In this document: in pieces, positions 39,651-48,415 of the stretch | Numbering within the stretch: the first letter of the stretch is position 1 | Layout: the number at the start of each line of letters is the position of its first letter | DNA from: Streptomyces albicerus | GTDB taxonomy: Bacteria; Actinomycetota; Actinomycetes; Streptomycetales; Streptomycetaceae | DNA length: 64,000 bases | NCBI RefSeq assembly: GCF_008905045.1 | Contig: NZ_VWMY01000053.1 | Location: forward strand, 17,640-81,639 | Direction: 5' to 3' | Notes under the pieces: model-generated | What the model was told of the DNA's origin: nothing | The model's input: only the letters and a program-made list of their open reading frames with translations | Database searches by the model: none | Made by a program: the position numbers and the translations under genes

Positions 39651-40208
39651 TCAGGCAACCCCGAGTCCCTCCAGCACCACGGCATTCGGCAGCTCCGCGA
39701 ACGCCTTCCCCGGAACGAGCAGCTTGCCCCGGCGGCGGCCGCTGCCGACGAGCACGTACGGAAGGTCGACCACAGCCGAGTCCACCAACACCGGCCAGTC
39801 CGCGGGAAGTCCGATCGGCGTGATCCCGCCGTACTCCATGCCGGTCTCGCCGGTCGCCGTGTCCATCGAGGCGAACGACGCCTTGCGCGCGCCGAGTTGG
39901 CGGCGCACCGCGCCGTTCACGTCGACCCGGGTGGCGGACAGGACGACGCACGCGGCGAGCGTGGCTTCCCCGCCGCGCTTGCCCGCGACGACCACGCAGT
40001 TCGCGGACTGGTCGAGGAGTTCCGGACCGTAGTGCTCGAGGAACGTGGCGGTGTCTGCCCACTCCGGCTCGGTGTCGACGTACACGATCTGGTCGGCGGG
40101 GACGCTGCCGCGCCAGTGGCGTACGGCATCGGCGACCGGGCGGATCAGCGTGTCGAGGCAGTCGGGAGCGGGCGTGGCGTTGTCGAAGTGTCCGATGGGT
40201 GCGCGCAT
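39651..40208 (-). CDS. YbaK/EbsC-type aminoacyl-tRNA deacylase
   Basis: 185 residues. The YbaK/ProX domain is recognised from NCVVVAGKRGGEATLAACVVLSATRVDVNGAVR, KASFASMDTATGETGMEYGGITPIGLP and the closing KLLVPGKAFAEL. Members remove mischarged amino acids from tRNA-Pro or tRNA-Cys. The Lys equivalent to the YbaK catalytic residue lies in AGKRGG. It is probably a single gene; start ATG 40208. Confidence 0.88.
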   Translation of the reverse strand: MRAPIGHFDNATPAPDCLDTLIRPVADAVRHWRGSVPADQIVYVDTEPEWADTATFLEHYGPELLDQSANCVVVAGKRGGEATLAACVVLSATRVDVNGAVRRQLGARKASFASMDTATGETGMEYGGITPIGLPADWPVLVDSAVVDLPYVLVGSGRRRGKLLVPGKAFAELPNAVVLEGLGVA

Positions 40209-40274
40209 GACGGCACGCTAACAGCCGTACGAACAGCCCCGGACGAAGCCCCGGGCGATGGTCTCCGGGGGGTC

Positions 40275-40847
40275 TCAGTGGACGCCCGGGACCGACACGG
40301 TCATGATCATTTCCAGTGGCGCGTCACCCGAATTGGCATACGTGTGGGGGGTGTTGGCCTCGAAGGAGGCGCTCGCGCCTGCCGGTACCCGGTACTCCGT
40401 GCCGTCGACGGTGAGCGTCAGCTCGCCCTTCGTGACGTGGAGGAGCTCGACCGTGCCGGCGGGGTGTGGGTCCGAAGGGCTGCCCTCGCCCGGCATCAGC
40501 AGCCAGTCCCACATCTCCAGCGGGCCGGGCGCCTCGGTGCCCGCGAGAAGCCGGTTGTAGCTGCCCGCGTCGGTGTGCCAGAGCCGCACGGCCTGCTCGG
40601 CCGGGACGATCCGGACCTTCGGGCCCTGCTCGTAGTCGAGCAGCGTGGTGATGCTGATGCCGAGCGCGTCGCCGATCTTGACGACGGTACCCAGGCTGGG
40701 GTTGGTGCGGGCCTGCTCGATCTGGATGAGCATGCCGCGGCTGACCCCGGCACGGGCGGCGAGCGTCTCCAGGGTGAAGCCGCGCTCGCTCCGCCAGCGC
40801 TTGACGTTGCGCGCCAGGGACTGGGTCAGCAGGTCGAGGTCCGACAC
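40275..40847 (-). CDS. XRE-cupin transcriptional regulator
   Basis: 190 residues. N-terminal Cro/CI-type HTH (RWRSERGFTLETLAARAGVSRGMLIQIEQARTNPSLGTVVKI) and a C-terminal cupin barrel (PHPAGTVELLHVTKGELTLTVDG...PAGASASFEANTPHTYAN) that should bind a ligand. GTG 40847 is chosen over ATG 40880 because the longer start would translate the divergent palindrome; GGACGG precedes GTG. It probably controls the divergent EamA permease. Confidence 0.85.
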   Translation of the reverse strand: MSDLDLLTQSLARNVKRWRSERGFTLETLAARAGVSRGMLIQIEQARTNPSLGTVVKIGDALGISITTLLDYEQGPKVRIVPAEQAVRLWHTDAGSYNRLLAGTEAPGPLEMWDWLLMPGEGSPSDPHPAGTVELLHVTKGELTLTVDGTEYRVPAGASASFEANTPHTYANSGDAPLEMIMTVSVPGVH

Positions 40848-40874
40848 ATTCCGTCCAATATTCTGGATGACAGA

Positions 40875-40890
40875 GTTCAATGCATTGAAC
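40875..40890. promoter_or_regulatory. Perfect 16-bp palindrome in divergent promoter
   Basis: GTTCAATGCATTGAAC lies between the XRE-cupin gene and the EamA gene. It is an obvious operator candidate for the regulator and supports the shorter GTG start. Confidence 0.7.
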
Positions 40891-40940
40891 TACGGTGTGG
40901 TGCACCGGATCGTTCACCGAACTGTACTGCGAGGCGTCCC

Positions 40941-41876
40941 ATGACAGCACTCTTCGCCCTGGCCACAAGCCTCCTGTGGGGGCTGGCCGACTTCGGCGGC
41001 GGGTTGCTGACACGGCGTACGTCCGCGCTGACGGTGGTGGTCGTCTCGCAGTCGATCGCCGCGGCCGTGCTCGGCGCGATCGTCCTCGCGACGGGCGCCT
41101 GGAGCGAGGCGAGCCCGCAGCTGTGGTTCGCGGTGGCGGCGGGCCTCGTCGGCCCCGTCGCGATGCTGGCCTTCTACAAGGCGCTCGCCCTGGGCCCGAT
41201 GGGCGTCGTCTCACCGCTGGGCTCCCTCGGAGTCGCCGTCCCGGTGGGGGTCGGGCTCGTCCTCGGCGAGCGTCCGGGCCTGCTGCAGTTCGCGGGCATC
41301 GCGGTCGCCGTCGCGGGCGTCGTACTCGCGGGCGGCCCGCAGTTCAGGGGCGCCCCCGTACAGCGCCAGGCCGTGCTGCTCACCCTGATCGCGGCCTTCG
41401 GCTTCGGCGCGGTGATGGCCCTGATCGCCGAGGCCTCGACGACGCTCACCGGTCTCTTCCTCGCCCTGTTCGTCCAGCGCGTCACGAACGTCCTCGCGGG
41501 CGGCACGGCCCTGTACGTCTCCGTCCGGCGCGGCACCGAGGCTCCTCCGAAGGTCGCGTGGGGGTCCCTGCCTGCCCTGGCGTTCGTCGGCCTCGCGGAC
41601 GTGGCCGCCAACGGCACGTACTCGCTGGCCGCCCAGCGCGGCCCGGTCACCGTGGCCGCCGTCCTCGCCTCGCTCTACCCGATGGAAATAGGGGCCGCGC
41701 GGGTGCCATCGTCGCCCCGTCGGTGCCAGTCCTGGCCGCCTACCCACCGCGACCCTGTGACAGGGAACACACGCTCCTGTAAACGGCCTGGTCAGAGCAG
41801 GGTTGCGGGGCTAACCCGCGTGTCCGTGACTCTGGCGCAGCCTGTCCGGAAGTCCTGGTCGGTGGCCCCGGAATGA
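40941..41876 (+). pseudogene. EamA-type permease with replaced C-terminus
   Basis: The open frame is 311 residues. Residues 1-247 are a good drug/metabolite-transporter fold with two EamA repeats (SLLWGLADFGGGLL; FYKALALGPMGVVSPLGSLG; GLADVAANGTYSLAAQRGPVTVAAVLASLYP). After LASLYP (near 41,680), the expected final helix pair is absent and an Arg/Pro-rich, non-membrane tail takes over. The downstream DNA has no match to the missing part in any frame. It is thus a probable breakpoint and non-functional or altered permease. The XRE-cupin regulator lies divergently. Confidence 0.7.
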
Positions 41877-41942
41877 TCAAGGCTGCTGCGCGCCGACCCT
41901 GCTGCCAAGAACTGCTTACCCGATCCGAGGGGGGAACCAATT

Positions 41943-42125
41943 ATGTCCACGCTTGCGCTGCTGGTCGTCCTGCTGCTGGTGCTGGTCGTCTTGCTGATCG
42001 CCGGCGCCGTCTTCTGCGTCGTGCTCCGCCGCCCGTCGCTGAGCAGCCCGGTCACGGCCGGGCTCGCCACGGTCGGCGCGCTGGCCGCGGTGGTCGCCAT
42101 CGTCGTCAGCGTCGGCGGCCGGTGA
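41943..42125 (+). CDS. Small membrane protein
   Basis: 60 residues. It has two hydrophobic helices (about 3-26 and 36-58) with a short Arg-rich turn. ATG 41943 has a strong GAGGGGGGAACC ribosome site, which favours real expression. No family recognised. It lies downstream of the permease breakpoint and is probably independent of it. Confidence 0.6.
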   Translation: MSTLALLVVLLLVLVVLLIAGAVFCVVLRRPSLSSPVTAGLATVGALAAVVAIVVSVGGR

Positions 42126-42161
42126 AGCCCGCCGACTGGCGGCGCGTAACGCCCGGTCGGC

Positions 42162-42578
42162 CTAGCGGCCAAGCCAGCGCTGCAGCGCCTCGAGCGCGTT
42201 GTTCGGATGCGTGTTGAAGCTCAACCGGATGCCCGGCTGGAGGTCGATGAGCACGTTGACGATCCGCTCGAACAGGACGGTGTTCTCCGGGACGTTCCGA
42301 ATGCCGCCGCCGATGAGCGCCACTCCGAACGACTGCCCGTCGAACTTCCGGCGCAGCTCGGCCTCGGCCTCGTCGACGTCCAGGCCGATTCCGCACACCT
42401 CGCCGTCGATGCCTGCGGCCTGGAGATCCGCCCAGCCGCGATCGAGCGCGGCGGCCAGCTCCTCGAGCGTCGAAAACTGCGGCGGCAAAGTGTCCTGCGT
42501 AAACGCGTCAGCGCGGATGCCGATGGCCAGCACGCGCTCATTGAGCGGAGGCTTCACTTGAGAGTTCTTGTGGGACAT
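42162..42578 (-). CDS. Hypothetical protein (accessory region)
   Basis: 138 residues. Cytoplasmic-looking alpha/beta protein: LNERVLAIGIRADAFTQD, FGVALIGGGIRN, and NTHPNNALEALQRWLGR at the C-terminus. No catalytic motif or family recognised. ATG 42578 has TGGAGGAG eight bases before it, which supports the start. Not part of an obvious operon. Confidence 0.6.
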   Translation of the reverse strand: MSHKNSQVKPPLNERVLAIGIRADAFTQDTLPPQFSTLEELAAALDRGWADLQAAGIDGEVCGIGLDVDEAEAELRRKFDGQSFGVALIGGGIRNVPENTVLFERIVNVLIDLQPGIRLSFNTHPNNALEALQRWLGR

Positions 42579-42684
42579 GGGGTCGCTCCTCCACGGCAAT
42601 ATGGCCCCCTCTGGTGGTGCACCCATGGCTCCTCAGTTCTGTGGGGGAGCTCACGAGTAAGTTGACACATCAACGATTGACGTG

Positions 42685-42996
42685 TCAACGTTCGATTCCT
42701 TCGCCGTTCACCAGGTGCGAGAACAGCGCTCTTGTGAGTGTTGCGAGCGTGCTACAGCCCGATCCAGTCCGCCGGATGCGGTCATCCGCCGGGCCGGTCG
42801 GCAGGACATGGGCCGCCTTGCTGTCGAACGCCAAGGGCGCCACAGCCCGTGGATCGCCGGTGAGGTCGAGGGCCTTCCGGGTGGGCGAGCCGGTGCCCGC
42901 CGGACTGCCGTCGCCCGCCGTCGGGCCTGCGGTGCACGAGGCCAACAGAGCCACTGCAGCCAGGGCGATGGCGCTTTCACGTACCGGACTTCTCAT
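42685..42996 (-). pseudogene. Truncated 5' copy of the lipoprotein gene
   Basis: The first 68 or so codons, including the signal peptide and lipobox LLASC, match the start of the intact lipoprotein gene at 47,129-48,415 (MRSPVRE..., KALDL.GDPRA.APLAFDSKAAHVLPTGP). Homology then stops abruptly at about 42,791 and an unrelated tail follows. It is the remnant of a duplicated or rearranged gene. Confidence 0.8.
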
Positions 42997-43022
42997 CCGA
43001 CTCTCCGCGTTCCGTGACCTGC
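42791..43022. repeat. Direct repeat A, copy 1 (lipoprotein 5' region)
   Basis: A 232-bp segment roughly 90% identical to 48,210-48,441 in the same orientation. It covers the lipoprotein promoter-proximal coding part and a short upstream region. Together the two copies bracket the alginate-degrading enzyme. Confidence 0.85.
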
Positions 43023-43057
43023 ACTCTTGATGTCGGCAGATTCGGCCACGGGCGGAA

Positions 43058-43071
43058 CGGGACGGGTCCCG
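43058..43071. promoter_or_regulatory. Operator candidate CGGGAC-GG-GTCCCG
   Basis: The first of three sites of the form CGGGAC-NN-GTCCCG; 230 bp before the alginate enzyme start and 62 bp upstream of the truncated lipoprotein copy. It is the exact reverse complement of the site at 43,153. Confidence 0.5.
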
Positions 43072-43152
43072 TCCCTCGAGTCAGGGCGTCGCTGTCCGCA
43101 CCGGCGGCCCAGGAGCCCCGGGGAGTGGGCTGAACGGTATGGGTGAGGTGGG

Positions 43153-43166
43153 CGGGACCCGTCCCG
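43153..43166. promoter_or_regulatory. Operator candidate CGGGAC-CC-GTCCCG
   Basis: Second site, 135 bp before the alginate enzyme start, centred 95 bp from the first. The pair could allow looping by a dimeric or tetrameric regulator. Confidence 0.5.
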
Positions 43167-43300
43167 TCACAGGACTGACACAGTACCTCCGCATTCGGAG
43201 CACCGCCTCAGGTGCGCCACCTCACGGTTTTTGACCACAACCGTCCGGCCCCGGACCAGCCGTCTCGGTCGCCCGGGGCTGTCAATCGAAGCGAGGCCCT

Positions 43301-46300
43301 ATGAGACGCATGTTTCATGCGCTGTTAGTGGGTGCGGTCGCCGTCGGAGTCTCGGGTGTGTTCCACCCGGTCGCGTCGGCCGCCGACACTTCTCAGCTGG
43401 AGGTCAAGAGCGTCACGGCGAGTCCCGATGACGGCAACGTTCCCGCCAACACCCTGGACAACAACCTGAGTACCCGCTGGTCGTCCGAGGGCGACGGGGC
43501 GTGGATCCGCTACGACCTCGGCTCGGCGCAGACCGTCGGGTCGGTGTCGGTCGCCTGGCACCAGGGGAACAGCAGGAAGAACACCTTCGACGTCCAGCTG
43601 TCCGCCGATGGATCGTCGTGGACCACGGTCCTGAACCGGAAAGCCAGCAGCGGTACCACACTTGAGCAGCAGAACCACGACTTCGCCGACGCCTCGGCAC
43701 GCTACGTGCGGATCGTCGGCCATGGCAACACGGTCAACGACTGGACCAGCATCACCGAGACCGACATCAACGGGGCCGACGGCGGCGGTGGCGGCGGCTC
43801 CTGTGCGTACCCGGCCGACGTGCTGGACCTGACGAACTGGTACATCGGGCTGCCCGTGGGCAAGGAGGAGTCCCCCACCAACGTCTACCAGCCGGAACTC
43901 GCCACATACGCGAACGACCCCTGGTTCACCACGGCCGACGACTGCGCGACCGTCCGGTTCCGGGCCCCGGTCAACGGAGTCACCACCAGCGGCTCCAAGT
44001 ACCCCCGCTCTGAGCTGCGGGAGATGACGGACTCGGGGGAGACCAAGGCGAGTTGGTCGTCCACGTCCGGCACCCACACGATGGTGATCGACCAGGCCAT
44101 CACGGATCTCCCCAAGAAGACCCCGAACGTCGTCGCCGGGCAGATCCACGGCGGCTCCGACGACCTCAGCGTCTTCCGCCTGGAAGGCACGAAGCTCTAC
44201 GTCACCGACGGCGACGAAAAGCATCACAAGCTGGTGACGGAGAACTACCAGCTGGGGACGAGGTTCCAGGCGAAGTTCGTGGTCAGCGACGGCAAGATCA
44301 AGGCGTACTACAACGGCGTGTTGCAGACCACGCTGTCGAAGAACTTCTCCGGCGCCTACTTCAAGGCGGGCGCGTACACGCAGGCCAACTGCGACAACTC
44401 GGATCCGTGCAGCGCTGACAACTACGGCCAGGTGAAGATCTACGGGCTGAACGTCACGCACGGCAACGGCAACGGCGGGGGTGACGGGGGCGACGGTGGC
44501 AGCGGCGGCGACGGGGACTCGACCGAGGCCGCCAAGCGCCACGGCTGGGGCACCCCGCTGCCGATATCCGACGAGTTCGACTACACCGGCCCGGTCAACC
44601 CCGCGAAGTGGGACGTACCGTCGGGCAGCGTCGGCGGCACGGCCCAATGCTGGGAGGGCCACGGCAAGAACGGCCGCCGGTGCGGGAAGAACAGCACCGT
44701 CGCGGACGGCATGATGACCATGCGGGGTGAGGCGAACGGCGACACGGGGTGGATCAGGCAGCACGAGGCCACCCAGTACGGCCGGTGGGAAATCCGGTCC
44801 CGCTCACGGAACACCGGCTCGGAGGGCGGGCTTTACCACCCACTGCACCTGATCTGGCCCACCGACGGCAACCGGCTCGAAAACGGGGAGTACGACTGGG
44901 TCGAGAATTCCGACCCCGAATCGCAGTGCCTCGCCGCATTCCTGCACTACCCGAAGAGCCCGTCGGACGAGAAGGAACACCCCGAGCTCTGCCCCATGGA
45001 CATGACGCAGTGGCACAACTTCGCCTTCGAGTGGACGCCCAAGGCGCTGGTCGGCTACGTCGACGGTGTCGAATGGTTCCGGCGGGCGGACGGCGCGAAC
45101 GCCGACCGGGGGAACATCCAGGACATGCCCCTGGGGAACCTCGTCATCCAGCTGGACAACTTCACCGGCGACAGTGGCCTGCGCCCGGCCGTGTTCGAGG
45201 TCGACTGGGTCCGGACCTACGACATCGAGCCGGCGGGCGAGGACCCCACCGATCCCACCGATCCCGGCGGGGACTCTCCGGTCCAGGTCACGGGCGTCAC
45301 GGCGAGTCCCGATGACGGCAACGTTCCCGCCAACACCCTGGACAACAACCTGAGCACCCGCTGGTCGTCGCAGGGCGACGGGGCGTGGATCCGCTACGAC
45401 CTCGGCTCGGCGCAGACCGTCGGGTCGACGTCGGTCGCCTGGCACCAGGGGAACAGCAGAAAGAACACCTTCGACGTCCAGCTCTCCGACGACGGATCGT
45501 CATGGAAGACCGTGCTGGCCCGGAAGACCAGCAGCGGCAGCACACTTGAGCAGCAGAAGTACGACTTCGCCGATACCTCGGCCCGCTACGTGCGGATCGT
45601 CGGTCACGGCACCACGGTCAACGACTGGACCAGCATCACCGAGACCGACATCTACGGAGCCGACGAGGGCGGTGACGGCGGCGGGGATCCGACAGATCCG
45701 ACGGATCCAACGGATCCGCCCCCCGTCCGCACGGTCCGTGTCGCCGACTCGACCGCGTTGAAGAGCGCGTTCGGGGACGCGCGGCCCGGGGACCGCATCG
45801 TGCTCGCGGACGGCACGTACTCGATCGGCAAGATGACCGGCAAGAACGGAACGGCCGCCCAGCCCATCACTGTCGTCGCGGAGAACCGCGGCAAGGCGGT
45901 GATCGGCGACGGACAACTGGAGGTGGCGAACTCCTCCTACGTCACCTTCCAGGGGCTGAAGTTCACCAACAGCAACACACTGAAGATCACCAGCTCGAAC
46001 AACGTACGGCTGACCCGCAACCACTTCCGGCTGACCGAGGAGTCCTCGCTGAAGTGGGTGATCATCCAGGGTGAGAACAGCCACCACAACCGGATCGATC
46101 ACAACCTGTTCGAGGAGAAGCACCAAACCGGGAACTTCATCACCATCGACGGATTCGAGAAGCAGCAGTCACAGCACGACCGCATCGACCACAACCACTT
46201 CCGCGACATCGGCCCCCGCGCGGAGAACGAGATGGAAGCCGTCCGGGTCGGCTGGAGCGGAATGTCCCAGTCGAGCGGATTCACCGTCGTCGAGTCGAAC

Positions 46301-47068
46301 CTCTTCGAGAGGTGCGACGGCGATCCGGAGATCGTCTCCGTCAAGAGCAACGACAACATCGTCCGCCACAACACCTTCCGCGCCTCGCAGGGCGTCCTGT
46401 CCCAACGGCACGGAAACCGCGGCGAGTTCTACGGCAACTTCTTCTTCGGGGAGGGCAAGGCGGGAACCGGCGGGATCCGCATCTACGGCCAGGACCACAA
46501 GGTCTACAACAACTACTTCGAGGGCCTGACCGGCACCGGCTACGACGCCGCGCTGCAGATCGACGGCGGCGACGTGGACACCTCGGGCGCGCTGAACGCG
46601 CACTGGCGTGTCTACCGGGCGACCGTCGTGAACAACACCTTCGTGAACAACGTGTCGAACATCGAGATCGGCGCCAACTACAACCTCGCCCCGGTCGACT
46701 CGGTGATCGCCGACAACGTCGTCACGGGCAGCCGGGGCAAGCTGCTCAACGAGGTCAAGAAGCCCGTGAACATGGCCTACGCCGGGAACATCGCATGGCC
46801 GACCGGATCGGCGACCGTCGGCGTGTCCGTGCCCTCCGGCTCCGTCAGGGCGGTCGACCCGCTGCTCGCCTCCGACGGATCGCTGTACCGGATCGGTGCG
46901 GGAAGCCCGGCGATCGACACCGGCACCGGCGGCCACGCCTTCGTCACCGACGACATGGACGGCCAGGCTCGCGCCGACGGCGTCGACGCCGGCGCCGACG
47001 AGCGGTCGTCGTCCACGGTCACGCGGGCTCCGCTCAGCGCGACGGACGTCGGCCCCGGCGCCGTGTAG
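43301..47068 (+). CDS. Secreted multi-catalytic alginate lyase: CBM32-PL7-GH16-CBM32-PL6
   Basis: 1255 residues. Sec signal peptide with cleavage after ASA (27). Residues 33-160 are a discoidin/CBM32 sugar-binding domain. Residues 168-390 are a PL7 alginate lyase: RSELREM (Arg236), QIH (281-283) and YFKAGAYTQ (Tyr353, Tyr359). Residues 412-645 are a GH16 beta-glucanase-like domain with Glu530, Asp532 and Glu535 in GEYDWVE. Residues 658-789 are a second CBM32 almost identical to the first. Residues 809-1235 are a PL6 beta-helix lyase with Lys1015 (SVKSN) and Arg1036 (QRHGN). Gly- or Asp/Pro/Thr-rich linkers join them. ATG 43301 is preceded by GAGG. Codon 9 is TTA. Likely role: extracellular digestion of brown-algal polysaccharide. 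Confidence 0.9.
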   Translation: MRRMFHALLVGAVAVGVSGVFHPVASAADTSQLEVKSVTASPDDGNVPANTLDNNLSTRWSSEGDGAWIRYDLGSAQTVGSVSVAWHQGNSRKNTFDVQLSADGSSWTTVLNRKASSGTTLEQQNHDFADASARYVRIVGHGNTVNDWTSITETDINGADGGGGGGSCAYPADVLDLTNWYIGLPVGKEESPTNVYQPELATYANDPWFTTADDCATVRFRAPVNGVTTSGSKYPRSELREMTDSGETKASWSSTSGTHTMVIDQAITDLPKKTPNVVAGQIHGGSDDLSVFRLEGTKLYVTDGDEKHHKLVTENYQLGTRFQAKFVVSDGKIKAYYNGVLQTTLSKNFSGAYFKAGAYTQANCDNSDPCSADNYGQVKIYGLNVTHGNGNGGGDGGDGGSGGDGDSTEAAKRHGWGTPLPISDEFDYTGPVNPAKWDVPSGSVGGTAQCWEGHGKNGRRCGKNSTVADGMMTMRGEANGDTGWIRQHEATQYGRWEIRSRSRNTGSEGGLYHPLHLIWPTDGNRLENGEYDWVENSDPESQCLAAFLHYPKSPSDEKEHPELCPMDMTQWHNFAFEWTPKALVGYVDGVEWFRRADGANADRGNIQDMPLGNLVIQLDNFTGDSGLRPAVFEVDWVRTYDIEPAGEDPTDPTDPGGDSPVQVTGVTASPDDGNVPANTLDNNLSTRWSSQGDGAWIRYDLGSAQTVGSTSVAWHQGNSRKNTFDVQLSDDGSSWKTVLARKTSSGSTLEQQKYDFADTSARYVRIVGHGTTVNDWTSITETDIYGADEGGDGGGDPTDPTDPTDPPPVRTVRVADSTALKSAFGDARPGDRIVLADGTYSIGKMTGKNGTAAQPITVVAENRGKAVIGDGQLEVANSSYVTFQGLKFTNSNTLKITSSNNVRLTRNHFRLTEESSLKWVIIQGENSHHNRIDHNLFEEKHQTGNFITIDGFEKQQSQHDRIDHNHFRDIGPRAENEMEAVRVGWSGMSQSSGFTVVESNLFERCDGDPEIVSVKSNDNIVRHNTFRASQGVLSQRHGNRGEFYGNFFFGEGKAGTGGIRIYGQDHKVYNNYFEGLTGTGYDAALQIDGGDVDTSGALNAHWRVYRATVVNNTFVNNVSNIEIGANYNLAPVDSVIADNVVTGSRGKLLNEVKKPVNMAYAGNIAWPTGSATVGVSVPSGSVRAVDPLLASDGSLYRIGAGSPAIDTGTGGHAFVTDDMDGQARADGVDAGADERSSSTVTRAPLSATDVGPGAV

Positions 47069-47085
47069 GACGCCCCGCGCGAAAG

Positions 47086-47116
47086 GACCGGTGGCGGGCC
47101 AGCCCCGCCACCGGTC
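47086..47116. terminator. Bidirectional hairpin after the alginate enzyme
   Basis: GACCGGTGGCGGG with its exact complement across a 5-base loop, between two convergent genes. Likely terminator for both. Confidence 0.8.
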
Positions 47117-47128
47117 GTACGTACGCGC

Positions 47129-48415
47129 TCACTTGGCGAAGTGGACCTCTATGCCGTTGTCGGTGTAGACCAGCGCGGCATAGGCGTTGACGCGATCAGG
47201 CACGATTCCCACGTCTGCGCTGACCGTTCGTCCGGTACGCCCATCGACGACGAATGCTCCGTCCTTGCCCTTGGCGTAGAACAGATCCTTGAACTCGGCT
47301 TCCACAGTGGCGTTCCAGTCGCCCGGGCCGTCACCCGCCGCCCGGCGCCACAAGATCTTGCCGGTTTTGTCCACCGCGAGCGCCCCGTCCTGCTTCGAGG
47401 CGCACAGCAGGACGGTGCCGCCCTCGCCGTGTTCGCAGTTCATGCGGCTGGTCGGGCCGGCTCGCCTGGACAGGACGAAGTCGCCGGTCGCGATCTCGAT
47501 CAGCTGCGCCTGCTCGCCGGCGTCGACGAGTTTGGCCAATGGTGTGCCGTTCCCTTTGACCCCCCAGGTGGCTCCGGCGGGCACCTCCTTGGCCCACAGG
47601 TCACGGCCGTTGGACGCGGCGACACCGGCCAGCGAGAATTCCTCGTCCGGCTCATAGCGGAACCCCAGAAGGGCGTCGCCGGATCGGCCGACCATCCCGA
47701 AGCCCGCACGCTGCCACAGCATGCGGGGCTCGTCGTCAAGGGAGAACGCGAAGGTGCCTCCCATGAACGTGGAGTCATTCTCCGTCCAGGTGACGGTCAC
47801 CAAACCGTCCCCGGGCTCAACCAGTTGCGCGCCGAGCTTGCCCTCCGGGTCTCCGTAGATGTCCACGGGAAGCCGCCAGATCAGCTTGCCGTTGTCCGCC
47901 CGGGCCGCGATCACCTCGAGCCCGGCCTGGGCCGAACCTTTGCCGTTCTTGGCGAGCTGGACCGGCACGACGGCGACCACGGCCGGTACTCCGCCGATCT
48001 GCACCGACACAGGGAACGACACGCGGCTTCGTACCATCTCGGCCTGTTTCTTGCTCAGATCGCGTGGCGCCGGCACATCGTACGTGGGCGTGTTCTGGGT
48101 CTTGATGGTGGTGACGGCCTTGCCCGTGGCCAGGTTGTACATCGTCACGCCGGACGCGTGCGTGAGCCAGGCCGCACGCCCGTGCAAATTGATAGGAGGG
48201 AAGCCCTTCGGGCCGGTCGGCAGGACATGGGCCGCCTTGCTGTCGAACGCCAAGGGCGCCGCAGCCCGTGGATCGCCGCTGAGGTCGAGGGCCTTCCGGG
48301 TGGGCGAGCCGGAGGCGGCCGGACCGTCGCCTTCCCCGGCCGGGCCTCCGGTGCACGAGGCCAACAGAGCAACTGCAGCCAGGGCGATGACAACTTCACG
48401 TACCGGACTTCTCAT
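47129..48415 (-). CDS. Lipoprotein with PQQ/WD-like beta-propeller
   Basis: 428 residues. Signal peptide with lipobox LLASC, so anchored outside. The rest has repeated strands of a beta-propeller type (NLATGKAVTTIKTQNTPTYD, RADNGKLIWRLPVDIYGD, SNGRDLWAKEV, DKTGKILWRRAAG) as in PQQ-like repeat proteins. It may bind a glycan or scaffold an envelope complex; no catalytic motif. ATG 48415 is the common start with its truncated copy. A CGGGAC-NN-GTCCCG palindrome lies 93 bp upstream, shared with the alginate enzyme, so co-regulation is likely. Confidence 0.8.
   Translation of the reverse strand: MRSPVREVVIALAAVALLASCTGGPAGEGDGPAASGSPTRKALDLSGDPRAAAPLAFDSKAAHVLPTGPKGFPPINLHGRAAWLTHASGVTMYNLATGKAVTTIKTQNTPTYDVPAPRDLSKKQAEMVRSRVSFPVSVQIGGVPAVVAVVPVQLAKNGKGSAQAGLEVIAARADNGKLIWRLPVDIYGDPEGKLGAQLVEPGDGLVTVTWTENDSTFMGGTFAFSLDDEPRMLWQRAGFGMVGRSGDALLGFRYEPDEEFSLAGVAASNGRDLWAKEVPAGATWGVKGNGTPLAKLVDAGEQAQLIEIATGDFVLSRRAGPTSRMNCEHGEGGTVLLCASKQDGALAVDKTGKILWRRAAGDGPGDWNATVEAEFKDLFYAKGKDGAFVVDGRTGRTVSADVGIVPDRVNAYAALVYTDNGIEVHFAK

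Noticed and set aside
41760..41900. Possible tRNA or attachment site at the permease breakpoint
   Set aside because: No cloverleaf or anticodon stem could be drawn and no matching repeat was found.
43231..43236. TTGACC as -35 box of the alginate enzyme promoter
   Set aside because: No acceptable -10 box at 16-19 bp; the promoter remains unplaced.
45245..45265. GATCCCACC repeats as a possible recombination site
   Set aside because: They encode Asp-Pro-Thr linkers between domains; same type of linker recurs at 45,690.
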